NCBI GenBank assembly: GCA_006384855.1
Contig: VCJN01002649.1
Span: 62,001 to 126,000 of the forward strand
Direction of reading: 5' to 3'
DNA: 64,000 nucleotides
Source of the DNA: Tetraselmis striata
Lineage: Eukaryota; Chlorophyta; Chlorodendrophyceae; Chlorodendrales; Chlorodendraceae
Positions 22,556-33,669 of the stretch are shown here, in pieces (within the stretch, counting starts at the first letter, position 1; every line of letters starts with the position of its first letter). The translations under genes and the position numbers were made by a program. The notes beneath the pieces are model-generated. The model was not told the origin of the DNA and searched no databases. It saw nothing but the letters and a program-made list of their open reading frames with translations.

Positions 22556-23797
22556 ATGGCCGTGCAGCCGTCGCTGCAGTACGGTGTGCAGTACGGTGTG
22601 CAGTACGGTGTGCAGTACGGTGTGCAATACGGTGTAAAATACCCGGGCCGCCTGTCCCACAGCACTCGACGCGCGCGCTACCGGCTTGCGGTGCGCTCCG
22701 GCTCTGAGGCGCCCTGGTCGGCATCAATGGCGGCCGAGCTCCGGTCTTTGTTGGGGACCGACGACGTTGGTCAAACGGCGCTCGGGTTGCTTACGGGTTC
22801 GCTGGCGGCCGGCACCTACCGCAACTACGACAGCGGCATGCGCTCTTTCGCTACTTTCTGCGAGCAGGAGGGCTTACGCCCGCTGCAGGCTACTACCAGC
22901 ACGATCGTCCGCTACACTGCATGGCTGGGCATGCAAGGTACCGTCGGCGCGGAGTCCCTTCAACAGTACTACTCGTCCATCAACAAGTACTTCCGCGACC
23001 ATCATCGCCAGCCTATCGCCCTCGGCGAAATGGTGGCCGACGCGCGCCGCGGCCTGGCCATCCAGCAAGAGCGTCTTGCGGCGGAAGACGTCCGCGTCGC
23101 CCTGCCTGCGCCCGTTGCGGCTGACATCCTAAACACCGCGATTGGATTTCGGCAGACATTGGTGTGGGAACCCGCAAATATTGCGGACATCCGCGCTTTC
23201 AGAGCCGCGCTCGCGACGATTACGGCGTACGTCTTCCTGTGCCGCGCGGAGTCCGGCATTAGCTGCGAGACCGGCGATTTAGTGGTCGACCGGCCGTCCG
23301 GAAGCATTCTACTGTACGTCCGCAAACAGAAAGGCGACCATCGTACGAGGGTTTCCGCTAAGCCCCTGATAAATCTGCCCATCGCCGCCGTTCCGGACTT
23401 CGCTGACCTGCTGGACTGGTACACCGTCAGTCGCGACGCCTACTGCCGCCGTTGCTACGGCGCCAGCCCGCCGCCCAAGTTCTGGAGCATCTCCCCGCTG
23501 GAGTCTTCCGCCACTTGGTCGGTTTCAGCCACTCTTACCGAGTGGTTGCGGGAAGCCTACCTGGCGACAGGCGCCCGACCTCCCACCGGTTTCAAGTGGA
23601 CATCGCACAGTTTACGCAAGGGTGCCGCTTCCGCAGCAAGCTGCGTCGGCGTCCCCTTGCCGGCCATCAAACACATGGGCGATTGGTCGAAGAACAGCGA
23701 GGTGGTCACCGGGAAGTACATCGACCCGACCATGCGCCCGACTCCTGCGGCTTGGAGGTTCTTCGGTTGGCTCGTCCCCGTCCGGCCGCCGGCCTAA
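22556..23797 (+). CDS. Tyrosine recombinase (integrase) of the DIRS-like element
   Basis: 413 aa from ATG 22556, starting 9 bp after the RT stop in another frame; the frame is open far upstream, but that part is antisense-free shadow of RT. An N-terminal QYGV repeat (five units) precedes a SAM-like DNA-binding domain (ALGLLTGSLAAGTYRNYDSG). The catalytic set is complete by position: R230 (FLCRAES), K257 (YVRKQKG), H351-x2-R354 (SHSLRKGAAS), W377 (MGDWS) and nucleophile Y388 (KYIDP). It would insert the circular cDNA by site-specific recombination in the nucleus. The closest relative in the window is the recombinase at 43112-44557. Confidence 0.9.
   Translation: MAVQPSLQYGVQYGVQYGVQYGVQYGVKYPGRLSHSTRRARYRLAVRSGSEAPWSASMAAELRSLLGTDDVGQTALGLLTGSLAAGTYRNYDSGMRSFATFCEQEGLRPLQATTSTIVRYTAWLGMQGTVGAESLQQYYSSINKYFRDHHRQPIALGEMVADARRGLAIQQERLAAEDVRVALPAPVAADILNTAIGFRQTLVWEPANIADIRAFRAALATITAYVFLCRAESGISCETGDLVVDRPSGSILLYVRKQKGDHRTRVSAKPLINLPIAAVPDFADLLDWYTVSRDAYCRRCYGASPPPKFWSISPLESSATWSVSATLTEWLREAYLATGARPPTGFKWTSHSLRKGAASAASCVGVPLPAIKHMGDWSKNSEVVTGKYIDPTMRPTPAAWRFFGWLVPVRPPA
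22568..22638 (+). repeat. 12-bp tandem repeat, five units, inside the recombinase start
   Basis: The unit cagtacggtgtg is repeated four to five times with one substitution (caatac). The length is a multiple of 3, so the recombinase frame reads it as QYGV repeats. Confidence 0.85.
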
Positions 23798-23828
23798 GCT
23801 TCCTGTGCTAGCCTTTGGCTTTCGTCTC

Positions 23829-23855
23829 TGGCAAACAGTGCCTCCTTGGGTAAAT
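23829..23855 (+). repeat. Split direct repeat B1
   Basis: tggcaaacagtgcctccttg followed by ggtaaat, 27 bp. It is identical to B2 at 24129-24155 and abuts A2, sharing its last bases. Confidence 0.85.
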
Positions 23856-24031
23856 GGTCAGATGTAGTCATCTAGAGGTTTACAGTACATTAGCTATGTT
23901 GTACTGCGCACGACCCCCGAGGTCGGCGCACGGACTAAGGCCTGCCGGCCCGCACCAGCACTACGACCTAAGGGATCCACCCTCGGGCACAGGCACTCTC
24001 TGCTTTGCGCTCGCCTCAACCGGCTCGCGCA
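23854..24031 (+). repeat. Split direct repeat A2
   Basis: 178-bp copy of A1 with only a few substitutions, for example cagtac for cggtac near the start. The high A1/A2 identity suggests a fairly recent insertion. Confidence 0.9.
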
Positions 24032-24128
24032 CCCACCCACCCTCAACCATCTTTTTGCGCTAGGAGACACCCAGGCCCAAGCCTGTGGTTCTTGTCTTAG
24101 CCTTCGATGTAAGCGAGCTGACATTCTT

Positions 24129-24155
24129 TGGCAAACAGTGCCTCCTTGGGTAAAT
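24129..24155 (+). repeat. Split direct repeat B2, right end of the element
   Basis: Identical to B1 over 27 bp, then diverges into flanking DNA (atgcgcac). Confidence 0.85.
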
Positions 24156-25428
24156 ATGCGCACTACAAACAGAACTAAAAGCAACTATGAAAGGTGACCA
24201 GCAAAAGAGAGACCTAAGCCTAAGAGAGTGCCACGTGATCAGCGTCTGAGACCGCCCAAGCTGAAGGAGTGAATTCCACGCCAACATCCTCAAAACGGGC
24301 CTGCATGCCTTGTACCGAGAAGGAGCAAAAAGCTCAAGGGCATGGCTCGCCAAGGGAGAGGTAATGAGCCGCCGGAAGGTCAAATGGGCGGCAAGCGGCA
24401 AGTAACGCGGAACATGTAATAAATCCTAGTACTCAAGGGAACGCTCACGGACTTCACCAAGGTGGCCCTCACTTGGAAGACCAGTCACCATGAACGCTGT
24501 CGCAGCGCGTAATAAAAGGCGCCGGCCCCGGAAGCGGCAACTGTCAGGAAGCTTGTAGTCATACACGCAGCAAGCTTTGCGAGGCGGACCGTGTGGATGC
24601 GGTGGCTCAGGATTTCCTAGACTTTCCGCATGGAGTGCAAGGGGAAGTCCGAGTAATGCGGCATAGCTTGGAGGTCGGCCGCCGAGCGGATCGCCGACGC
24701 CGGCTCAGCCTCAACGGCCGAGCAGCCGGCACGGGCAAGCAACGGGAGAGCGCTTGGAGGGGAGCAACTTTAGGCAGAGCCAACGGCCCCGCTAGATCTT
24801 CGAGCACCGCGTCTGCGCACTAGTCAATGACACGGATATGAGCAGCGTGAAGCTCGACAACCCAACATCGGCGCCGACACGTTGGCGCCGGCATCGGGCG
24901 CCAACGTTGGGGTGGTCAGAGCCTGGTGAATCGAGCGAGGACGCCCCAACAAGGTAGAGGCTATGAGGGAAGGATACGCCTAACGGCTCGGAAAGGAACG
25001 CGCTGGCGTCGCTCAGGGTGGCGTGTTGAGCACGGAGGAAAGTCACAGCTTGGCCAACCACAAAGGCGGCAGCGCCGATGTGGGAGGCATCTGCGATCAC
25101 GTTATTATCGCCGATGCCGAGGCCCCCAAACTGTACCGGGGGGGGGCAGCTGCGTGCGCATGGAGGGCTTATCCAAGAGGTATGGGCTACCACCCCAAAT
25201 TAACCGTAATAAAAAACTGGCAAGTGTTGTTCATTTCCAGTTTACCCTGTAGTCCGACTTGGACCATATGACGGTTACGAGTGTCCAGGTAAGGGTTACC
25301 AGGGCGGGGAGTCTGGCGGTCTGGCCCTTTTTCAAATTTTCGTTTACAAGCCCCCCGCGCCCGGGGGGCCTGTAAACGACGAGGCTCGAAAATAAATATG
25401 ACGACTACAGCAGGTACGGGTACCTATT
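24156..25428. other. No supported gene
   Basis: Right flank of the DIRS-like element. Short frames only; the sequence around 24840-24910 repeats ggcgcc-type words but has no clear structure. Confidence 0.4.
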
Positions 25429-25735
25429 GTAAGGATATGTACCACACAAATCCCCATGTGGGTACCCAGTGCCTGGTGCGTTTTGCGCAGTATCCTTACA
25501 GTTGGTGCTTCTACGCACGCGGATCCGGGTTCGATCCCGCGGAGAACCATAAAATATGATATGATATCCCGCAATGTTGGACGACCCGCGATCCGCGGAT
25601 CGCCACCGAATCCAAGCCGAAACGTTGCTGGAGGAGGTCCTCCATCCTATGGGGGGGGTGGAGTGTAAGGATATGTACCACACAAATCCCCATGTGGGTA
25701 CCCAGTGCTTGGTGCGTTTTGCGCAGTATCCTTAC
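25429..25735. repeat. Pair of 71-bp hairpin-ended repeats bracketing a tRNA-like B-box
   Basis: Units 25429-25499 and 25665-25735 are the same 71 bp with one substitution seen. Each begins gtaaggata and ends tatccttac, a perfect 9-bp terminal inverted repeat. Between them is a sequence with tRNA T-arm character (gggttcgatccc near 25530) and an agaacca end. Each unit resembles a very small foldback element. Confidence 0.7.
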
Positions 25736-26139
25736 ACCTATACCTTTACTGTACCTGTACTCGTCCCGGCCACGGCGCGCGCGCGATGCTAGTGATGATC
25801 GCTGATGCCGACCGGTGGACCAAGGGAGCGACTACTCGCCCATCACTATCGCAAGTCAGCCATCCCAACCCCGGGCAACCATCCTCTCGCACGCTTGCGA
25901 AGTATCTCGAGGGCGCGTTGACCGTAGCTCGCCTCTCGTGGTCTCCGCCAGTTTGAAACCTCCGCCCGGCCGCCGCCCGGCCGCCCGTGTCGCCCGTGCT
26001 GCGGTGCTACACGGGCACACACGCATTTCCTGTTCATGTGCGCCATGCGCTGCCGCCTATTCTCCAGTGCCATATATACTCATTGTCGATCGTCGCTTAC
26101 GTGCTGTGTGCGCCAGCGTCTTCACTCACGCGTGTCCGC
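25736..26139. other. No supported gene
   Basis: GC-rich with degenerate cggccgcccgg repeats near 25965-25990. Confidence 0.35.
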
Positions 26140-26144
26140 TGTTT

Positions 26145-26492
26145 TCCCCAGCGCGCGATGGCGGACAACGCCGTTGTTGGCGATGGCAACAATCATCCGG
26201 CCCGCTGCGACCCCGACGTAGCTTTGGCGCTGCTTGGGGAAGGGCCTCAAGTTCATAAGTCATCAGCGTCTGCATGCCGTGCGAGCATTGCTGCTCCTTG
26301 ATCACGACACGCCAACGAGACTTTTACTGGCCAAATGCCTGCTCAACATACCTACGCGTAGAAGAGAAACATGAATTGAACCATTGTTGTTTATTGGTCA
26401 AGATGCAGCCTGGATACGGAGTCGTACTGAAGTCGCCCATACTGCGAGCGTCGTCACTAATAAGGATGCCATTAGGACCTAGCCAGGAATTG
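26145..26492 (-). pseudogene. PIF/Harbinger (DDE_4) transposase relic
   Basis: On the minus strand one frame reads SDDARSMGDFSTTPYPGC, then WFNSCFSSTRRYVEQAFGQ, a TAA, and KSRWRVV. This matches the C-terminal third of PIF/Harbinger transposases, where a conserved FN..LS..R..VE.AFG.LK.RWR motif follows the catalytic aspartates. The TAA within the motif and the missing upstream domain show a dead fragment. Upstream sequence to 27010 is open on the minus strand but not recognisably transposase. Confidence 0.7.
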
Positions 26493-27373
26493 CTGTCGCG
26501 TTATGGCTAGGGTGGGAGGTTTCGCCTCCCACCCATCTCGCGCAACGACACGTTCCCAGGTAGAGGAGGGCGCGTGCTCGAGCACATGATACTGCAACGA
26601 CTCGGGGTGGCAAAGACTGCAGTGTCGAAACTGCCGGAACAAACTCTGCAAGACGCTAGCTCCAGCACCGTTCCACATAGGCAGCGGAGAGACTTTCCCC
26701 TCGGCGGCGACGGCTGGACGATCCAGCCGTCCAGGCGCCCCAAGAAACAACGCCGGGAGAGTGGCGGGTGGGACAGAGAGTGAGGGGTATCGAGCATGCG
26801 TCGGACTTGGGCGTTGGGCACTCTGACCGGACCCCGAGCCACGCAGGCTGTACGATCCAATACTACTGCTGATAGCGGCGGGTAGGTCGCTACACATCAT
26901 GTCACGTCTGAATATTTGAATATGTAATCTGGTCGTAAAGTACCTGCAACCGCGACTGCCACGGTATAGCCAGGCTGTAATCCAGTCGTCACCTGGCTGT
27001 AACGCATACATGAGAGGTGTGCTGCTGTATACTTTGACGCGGGCTTAGAAGCCCATGCGATTGTGTGCCGCTCCACGGCGGCAACATGTGGCCTTCCTTT
27101 GCAGGCAAGTTAAATGTAAATTGTTTTTTTGCAGCGCTGAGCACTCATCACTCCCGCCCTCGCCATCGCCATCGCCGTGCCGCTGCTGATGCCACTGCTG
27201 CACAGTGCCCACACTAATGGACAAGGTTGGAATGTAAAGATCAATAACACTAACTTTCTCTAATGCTGCTGGCAGTAACTAGTATTGCAATAATGCCATT
27301 GTGTGATATGTGCACCATATGTACTCATCTACATCACCCGCGGTCAGCCCATACTTCTCAAATGGTATGTCAC
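26493..27373. other. No supported gene
   Basis: Open minus-strand frames exist at 26507-27011 but without clear motifs; part may be further decayed Harbinger sequence. Confidence 0.35.
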
Positions 27374-28079
27374 CTATCGTAACCAGCGTGGTAGACACAC
27401 AGCTTCTCGTCGATGTAGTCCAGCTCCACAGGGAACTCATGATAACCCCGACGGTGGTCTGCACCCAGCGGCCCCCTGCGAGCGTAGTTGACATCTGTAA
27501 TCATGGCTGAAGCGCCACTGCCCACCTTGTATTGGCCATGCAGGTGAAACCTGCATAGTATATTCGCCTGTGTGCTTCACCATCATGTTCACAAGCACAC
27601 TTGCGCATATACATACATACATACATACATACTTATATGTGTGTACATACATATCACGCACAGCAGTGTCCAGCAGCAGGCGCACCATACCTCACGTGCT
27701 CGTTGATGCCATCTATCTCTAGCCGGCTCCTCCGCTGCTCGTTAGGCCGTATGCTGGCCTCTTCTATGTAGCGCTCCAGGACCCTGATGCACTCAGGCCG
27801 CGTTGCTGCAGCTCCAGTGCTGCCCGGCTCCACGGCTGCCCCGTAGTGTGCCCCATGCGGTGAGTCATCATACCTGCCTTGAAGCTGTGCGTCGTCCTCA
27901 GCATCATCTGCCGCCTCGAACTGGCCAGCCCGGTCCTTACTCCAGGAAAGCAAATCCAGATCTAGGCCAGCACGGATAAGCGTCAGCCGGTTCTGGAGGC
28001 AGAGCATCCGCGCACAGGAGTGCTCCACGTCGGAAGTGCCCCTGCCGCGTGTCCCACCCTTCACGTCTCTCATCTGCAC
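27374..28079 (-). CDS. Hypothetical spliced gene fragment, two exons seen
   Basis: The first block, about 28067-27690, encodes MRDVKGGTRGRGTSDVEHSC, an acidic middle (AADDAEDDAQL) and CIRVLERYIEEASIRPNEQR, and ends near gtgagg/gtatgg donor-like sites. The second, about 27500-27374, encodes RRGYHEFPVELDYIDEKL and VYHAGYDR, ending GATAG before donor gtgac. Both have ordinary protein composition on the minus strand. The exact junction could not be fixed in frame. No family recognised. It abuts copy 2 of the four-copy repeat. Confidence 0.4.
27608..27633. repeat. (CATA)n microsatellite
   Basis: Six tandem catacata-type units in the intron-like gap between the two exon blocks. Confidence 0.8.
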
Positions 28080-29164
28080 AACTTACATTACACATATGCT
28101 GGTAGATATTATGACTACTTCAGCTACTTGATATATCGACTTGATGACCCACAAAACCTTGACAGTCGCGGATAATGTCCAACATCTGGTCGTGTCATCA
28201 TAATTGTGCTGCGAATATACGCATGTTCTGCCAGCCCTGGTTCTTGCTTGAATTCACAGCAGCACCCTTTCACCCCGCACACCGCAAAAACAGCATGCAG
28301 GTACCAAACACGCTGACATCAGGGCTATGCCCAGCGCAGGCTGCTTCCGGGTTGAGGTTTCAGGATCTCCTGACTCTGGCAATGCGAGAACAATCCAGCA
28401 CGGAAGTCTCGCCTCCTCTTGAAAACCCACCCGCCATACAGTTAACACAACCCTCGTAGTAAATGACGTTATATTGGACCCTAACAGCAGCGGGGCCTGA
28501 TTCCTCACCTCAAGATTAAATGAGCATATGCGGAAGATGGGGTGCGAGCATCGGCGGGGGGGGGGGGGGGGGGGCGGTAGGGCATTGGGGAGGCAAGAAT
28601 TGGATCACTCGGTTCTGCAAGATTCCTCAGATTAACCCAGTATTGCGCACCATCACTGCTGTACTTGTTGTGCGCAGCGTCCTTACCAACCCGCCATGTG
28701 CTGATCCCGGCGCGAGCCGTGAACTGTGGGAGGGAGCGTAAAGCACAGAGAGTGCCTGGTGACAGAGAAGTGACAAGGCCCGCCGGGGGGGCGCACATAT
28801 GTAGGCAGGCAAAGCGGTGCCGGGTGAGCACGTGCTGTGATGGTGCGGACCCACAATGAGGATATGTGCTGAAGTATGAAGGCCTACCCCAGCTTCATTG
28901 TACATATGGCGTAGTCTCTAGCAACATTTATGTTAACAGTACCCGATTGCGCAATCGGGGCGGTGGCGGGGCAGGGCCGCCAAAAGAGGTGAGAAGGAAT
29001 CCCCCTCCCCCCCCTTTCCCCCCTCCACAAACACCATGCTGAGGAATATTTCTTGGTATGTTGCTCATAACAGACACGAACTTTGCTAAATTCAAAGCTA
29101 GTTGTAAATTTGGTGTACAAAACCCAACACCGACCAATCGCTATCATTTGAGACACACCGTTTC

Positions 29165-29198
<34 letters not shown>

Positions 29199-30716
29199 CC
29201 AGCCCGCCCGCTCGGCCGATATTCTATGCTTGAGTGAGGAAGAATAATTTGTTAGCTTGATGTTTTCATTTACATCTGGCTTTTAGCAGCTAACCTTATT
29301 CAGGGTGCGGTGATTCCCCTTAGCTTCCTCAGGGCCAGTGTGCCGTACGGTTTCACCATGCCATACCATACGGCTTTATGCACTGCGGAGCAAATGGTGA
29401 CCATGTTTATAGCTCATCCATATATAGAGATAAGGGGCTGCAACAAGCAGAGTTAACATGAATCGGTATTGATGGTATCCCCGCAGACAGACTCCATGCA
29501 CTCACTTCAAACAGGGGTTTGTGTTGTTCAGGGCCATTGCTCCAACTAATGGACAATCAGAGTTTGTCGCCCAAGCCGCAACATTTTGTGATAAAGGGGG
29601 GCGAGGGGGGGGCTCTTAACTGGTTGCTATCAGTCCCCAACTAACTAACCAAGTTGGCGACTTACTAGCAGGGATATTCATCAGTTGTAGGTAAAGCATG
29701 ATACACTGCACCCGGAATTTGGCACTGTATGCACGGCCAAATACTGTCGGAGCACTAATACAGCCAATAAAGGCGCCATACTGTAGGATTAAATACGGGC
29801 CGCGGGACCAAAAAATACTGAATTGTTTTGTCCCTTTGCGTCTGGGTATTTATGCTGCATGCTGACTAAAGTCTCCCTGCCAATACTTTTTTCGCTTTGC
29901 AGGGGGTCAAAAGCCTCATCTGTTTGTGTTTGTACGGTACAGCACAGGACGCCACAAGCTCGCTGCACTTGGAGAAGCAGCAGCACAAATAGCCTACCAC
30001 CTGCACCGCGTAAGACGCAATAGCTCCGCACTGCCGCCAAGAAATCTGTAATATTGACCCTAGTATCAGTGAAGAGATCAACAGAGTTTTTGGTATCCAA
30101 CGCACCACCAGCAGAAGCCCAACGCATCTATGTCTAGCCACACTGTCCCCCCTTCCCCTTTGACAGGCAGCGGTGCCTACCAGCAGCAACGCCAAGAGCT
30201 TAAAACAATAAAACTTGCAGAGGCAGTGCCCATGTTGGCATGCAGCAACTCCTAGCAGCAGCACTGATACCCCAACACAGATACACCGCTTTGCACATTT
30301 GGTACCAGCCTAGGCAGCCTTGCGAAGTGGCGGCTCTGCGCAGCACTACCAATAGTTCAGCACACCCACAGTGCTGGTCGGCAGATGTCACAGCCCCGCG
30401 CAGGGATCAATCAGCGCCAATAGATCCCCCCAGCTCCTCCATGCAACAGCCCGTGCGCCTCCCCTCACCCCCCCCCCCCCCCCCCCAGGCGCCCATAGCA
30501 AGTAGACCCACTCTCATGCTTGTGTACGGTGCGCCCGAATGGCCCAATTGCACATTCAATTTATTAGTGAGCCGACAGATGCTTTCCATACCTTCCATCT
30601 GCAGTCATGTCATCGTTTATGCCAGCGCGGCATCATGTCCAGGGTTCTCACACAGCATGTATGTGCTAATGAATTTTGCTTGATTATCACCCTGCCGTTC
30701 AACAGGCCGGCGGGGG

Positions 30717-31470
30717 CTAGGGTGTATACATGCTTGTCGTTGCATCATCGCCCCCAACGCGTTTTGAATCAGTGGCGCGCATAAGCTGCCTGGGCTGCAT
30801 CATAGAGCATATGAAGACAACGATGGCAACAAAAGCCCGATTTGTCGTGATTTCTGTGAGCAGCAACTTCAAACACAGTTTAGTCTCAGTGTTCTGCATG
30901 TCAACGCCATGGCGTTCAGCAAATGCCGGCGCATTCGCATGAGCGATATCAACAATCCGCAATAACACTGCCTATCATTCTGGGCTTTACTTAGCATGTA
31001 ATGATCAGGGAAATATTACTCATTCATAGCTGACACCTCCGATTCTGGGAATCATTATGCAGACTACTTCAAGTGCGGCGTACTCTTATTCCAGCATGTA
31101 TGTCTATGGGTGGTGTAGACGGACTGGTGTGGCCTGATTGAATTGTTGTCAGTATTTGTATCACAGTTACTTCTGTGAAGGACGCCACCATTACCAACAA
31201 CGCAGCAGGACTTGAAGGAAACTAGCTCAGGGCATGTATACGAGAGAAATGATAGAGCATCTACATTTATCGAGAAGCAACACCCCTCAGGAGTTAGAAT
31301 GCATCATATGCTGCCGAGAACTTGTTTAATGGTCTGAGGGAAACGCATGCCACGATCTTGCTTCGGACAAGGATCAAATTCCGGAGTCTTAACCAAAATG
31401 ATATACTCGGGACAACCATTGCCGCATTTGCTGGTGTGTAAGCCTACATGTGGCACATCAATGCCAGCTT
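30717..31470 (-). pseudogene. Downstream exon-like blocks of the four-copy family, copy 2
   Basis: Blocks in order on the minus strand: GLHTSKCGNGCPEYIILV and CPKQDRGMRFPQTIK (about 31445-31315), SYTCPELVSFKSCCVVGNGG (about 31235), and RIVDIAHANAPAFAERHG with TKLCLKLLLTEITTNRAF (30965-30730). Each is matched in other copies. Joins between them are not certain. Confidence 0.45.
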
Positions 31471-31871
31471 GCGTGTGTCATTGGGGCTGCTCTGTGCTGA
31501 CATGGTAGTTGGTGTCCATCGATAGACAAATAAGACATGGATGTCCAACCGATGAGAGTGACACTAATCGGAGGAGTAGTTAGAAGGGGGGATGGTCAAA
31601 AACAGCGATGGGGACCTGATAGAGACGAGATTTTACAAATTAAACAGAGGATGGGATGAGTCAGGTACCACCATGGTCCTTCACTCCTTCATAAAGCAAA
31701 TTATATACTAGATTTATCGGCTAGTGGACGCGACATCGTCGTAGGCACTGGAGGCTATCTCGGCTGGCTGCATTTGAGAGCAGATGAGCTTGAGCCGCCG
31801 TGTATTTAGTACGATTCGTCGCGTACGAGCAGAAGGACAGCCATGCGTGATTCTTGCGCAAAGGGAGCCAT

Positions 31872-32567
31872 TTATACTCGGATGGTACCACCCTGCTGGG
31901 CAAACTTGATATCCATGTCTGCGGTGCACATGGGCTGATAGCAGGTCCGCATAGACGCGTAGTAGTCTTTGGCACATGCTTCGACCAGGTCCCCGACAGT
32001 GACCCTCCTGTACGTAGTGGCAGCCGTAACAGCGTGCTCGCGGGCTAGACCGGTGGCAGAGCGGCGCTGTATAATTTTAGACTGGCTACTCGGACTGCTG
32101 CTGGCGGCGGCGAAGAAGAAAGTGCGGCTCGGTGGAGCCTGTCTCGATGCCCGATTTGCGGTTTTAGCAGAAGTGGTGGGGGTAGCTCGTCGCCCCCCAG
32201 AGCCATCAGCGAGGCTCCTCTCGCGAACCGTGTCCCCGCTGTTGGTCGCCACCTTGATGTCTGGAAGCTTGCAATGGAACGACCGCTTGTGTCGAGCGTC
32301 GGCGCCAGTGGGCGCAGCGCGCTGCTGAGGCACAGTGAACGCAGTTCCTTCGCACCATGAGACGTTTGTAGCAGAAGTGTCGAGCCTATGCAGCTGGGCC
32401 GACGAGGACTCGCCGAACGACTTCCCGAAATCAGGCTGCTCTGCCACCAGGTCCCCAGTGAAGCACGGTTTGCCGGACAGAGGGGGGAGTGCACTCTGGC
32501 GGCATAGGATACCCGCACGCTTGTCGTTGCACACGCGGTTTGAGATGCGGAATATCCTCGGCAACAT
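31872..32567 (-). CDS. Unrecognised four-member family protein, 5' exon, copy 2
   Basis: 231 aa, ATG at 32567, ending TIRV and TGA. Contains the family blocks HKRSFHCKLPDIKVATNSG and YRRVTVGDLVEACAKDYYAS, then CTADMDIKFAQQGG. Ser- and Arg-rich linkers differ in length from the other copies by in-frame indels, as expected for a coding sequence under some constraint. The GG before TIRV coincides with a possible gtacca donor. Confidence 0.55.
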   Translation of the reverse strand: MLPRIFRISNRVCNDKRAGILCRQSALPPLSGKPCFTGDLVAEQPDFGKSFGESSSAQLHRLDTSATNVSWCEGTAFTVPQQRAAPTGADARHKRSFHCKLPDIKVATNSGDTVRERSLADGSGGRRATPTTSAKTANRASRQAPPSRTFFFAAASSSPSSQSKIIQRRSATGLAREHAVTAATTYRRVTVGDLVEACAKDYYASMRTCYQPMCTADMDIKFAQQGGTIRV

Positions 32568-33083
32568 CTAGCCGACGGATGAGAGGCGGGATGAGTGTGC
32601 GTCTATGTGGGCAGGTGTGCGATCAACACGGGGCTTGTGAGTCGAACAAGCGGTAGTGCGCTACGAGTGTCGTTGCGTGTCGGATTGTTTCGACCGCGAG
32701 GTTGTGGCTTTGAAAACGGGGCGGGGTTGCTGCATATACTTATGCCTGGTAGTTTTCTCAGCTGGAGTGTACAGCAGGCAACGGCCAGCAGGTACATATT
32801 TATATCGGCTATGTACGGCGCTACACACGGCCAACCCAATGACAAGCTGCAGTCCCACCCCTGTCACGCGCCCCTCGATGCCCACACGAGGCCCGTTCGG
32901 GATATGCACCCGGTATCTTTGTCAGGTGACGTGCACAGCAGGCATATAAGGATAACCCGCGCGAATATTATTTCTCGGCCTGTGACCTACTATTTTATCC
33001 TTCACTTTAATCCTTCTGGCCGCTATCCTACTACAAGCGTCATGAAAACTAATGAATGGGTTTTTAGCAGGTCAACTTCAACG

Positions 33084-33322
33084 CCCCCCCCCCCCCCCCC
33101 CCCCCCTCTCTCTCACGCGGTATTACAGCGAGAGCCGTTCGGTATCGGGTAGCGACTACATATGGGAAATAAGGCGGGTACGATTAACTTTATGTTTTAG
33201 AACCCCCCACCCCCCCCCCCCCCCCCCCCCCCCTCTCTCACGCGGTATTACAGCGCCAGCCGTTCGGTACCGGGTACATATGGGAAATAAGGCGGGTACG
33301 ATTAATTTTATGTTTTAGAAAA
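33084..33322 (+). repeat. Tandem duplication of about 120 bp, each unit led by a long C run
   Basis: Unit 1 (C23, then tctctctcacgcggtattac to tatgttttagaa) and unit 2 (C24, then the same) lie at 33084-33205 and 33210-33320. They differ by a short deletion (gcgacta) and a few substitutions. Both contain catatgggaaataaggcggg. Confidence 0.85.
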
Positions 33323-33669
33323 CCCGCCCCCCATCTACCACTTTTTAATGTTGATCTCACAGTACTTAGCAGAACATGCCCAAACTTGCATATAGTACTT
33401 ACCACTGACATGAGAGTTTTTCTCACTGGTGCCAGTCCTGTCCCGGGGGCGAAACAAAAATGATTGTTTTAATGGTTTTAATGCATGGCTGTGTGCAGAA
33501 GGCCGTATCCTGCGATGTGCAAGCATAAAATGGAAGGGGGTGGATCACTTTTTGGAACCATCACCATATTACAGTACGCATCATGGCAACCCGAGCAAGC
33601 AACCATACGGTGGCTCTATCCACCCCTCCATGTTGTGATATGATGATGCTAAGCTTATGTATGCCACTG

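Larger units (their letters stand above)
19238..24155 (+). mobile_element. DIRS-order (tyrosine-recombinase) retrotransposon with split direct repeats, near full length
   Basis: The order is A1 (19238-19415), gag-like region, RT-RNase H with an NPPW domain, tyrosine recombinase, B1 (23829-23855), A2 (23854-24031), spacer, B2 (24129-24155). A1 and A2 are both 178 bp and nearly identical; B1 and B2 share 27 bp. This A1-ORFs-B1A2-B2 pattern is that of Ngaro/PAT-type split direct repeats, thought to allow a circular intermediate that integrates by recombinase without target duplication. The RT-RH and recombinase frames are intact; gag is shifted twice. Total length is 4918 bp. Confidence 0.9.
28160..32900 (-). 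repeat. Four-copy repeat unit, copy 2
   Basis: Longest match to copy 1, extending from 28160 across long C or G runs (28555-28574, 29166-29197, 30468-30486) to the upstream side near 32900. It keeps the best version of the downstream blocks: TSKCGNGCPEYIILVKTPEF and DPCPKQDRGMRFPQTIKQV near 31400 in one frame, and IAHANAPAFAERHGVDMQ near 30940. There is one in-frame TGA near 31470. Confidence 0.7.
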
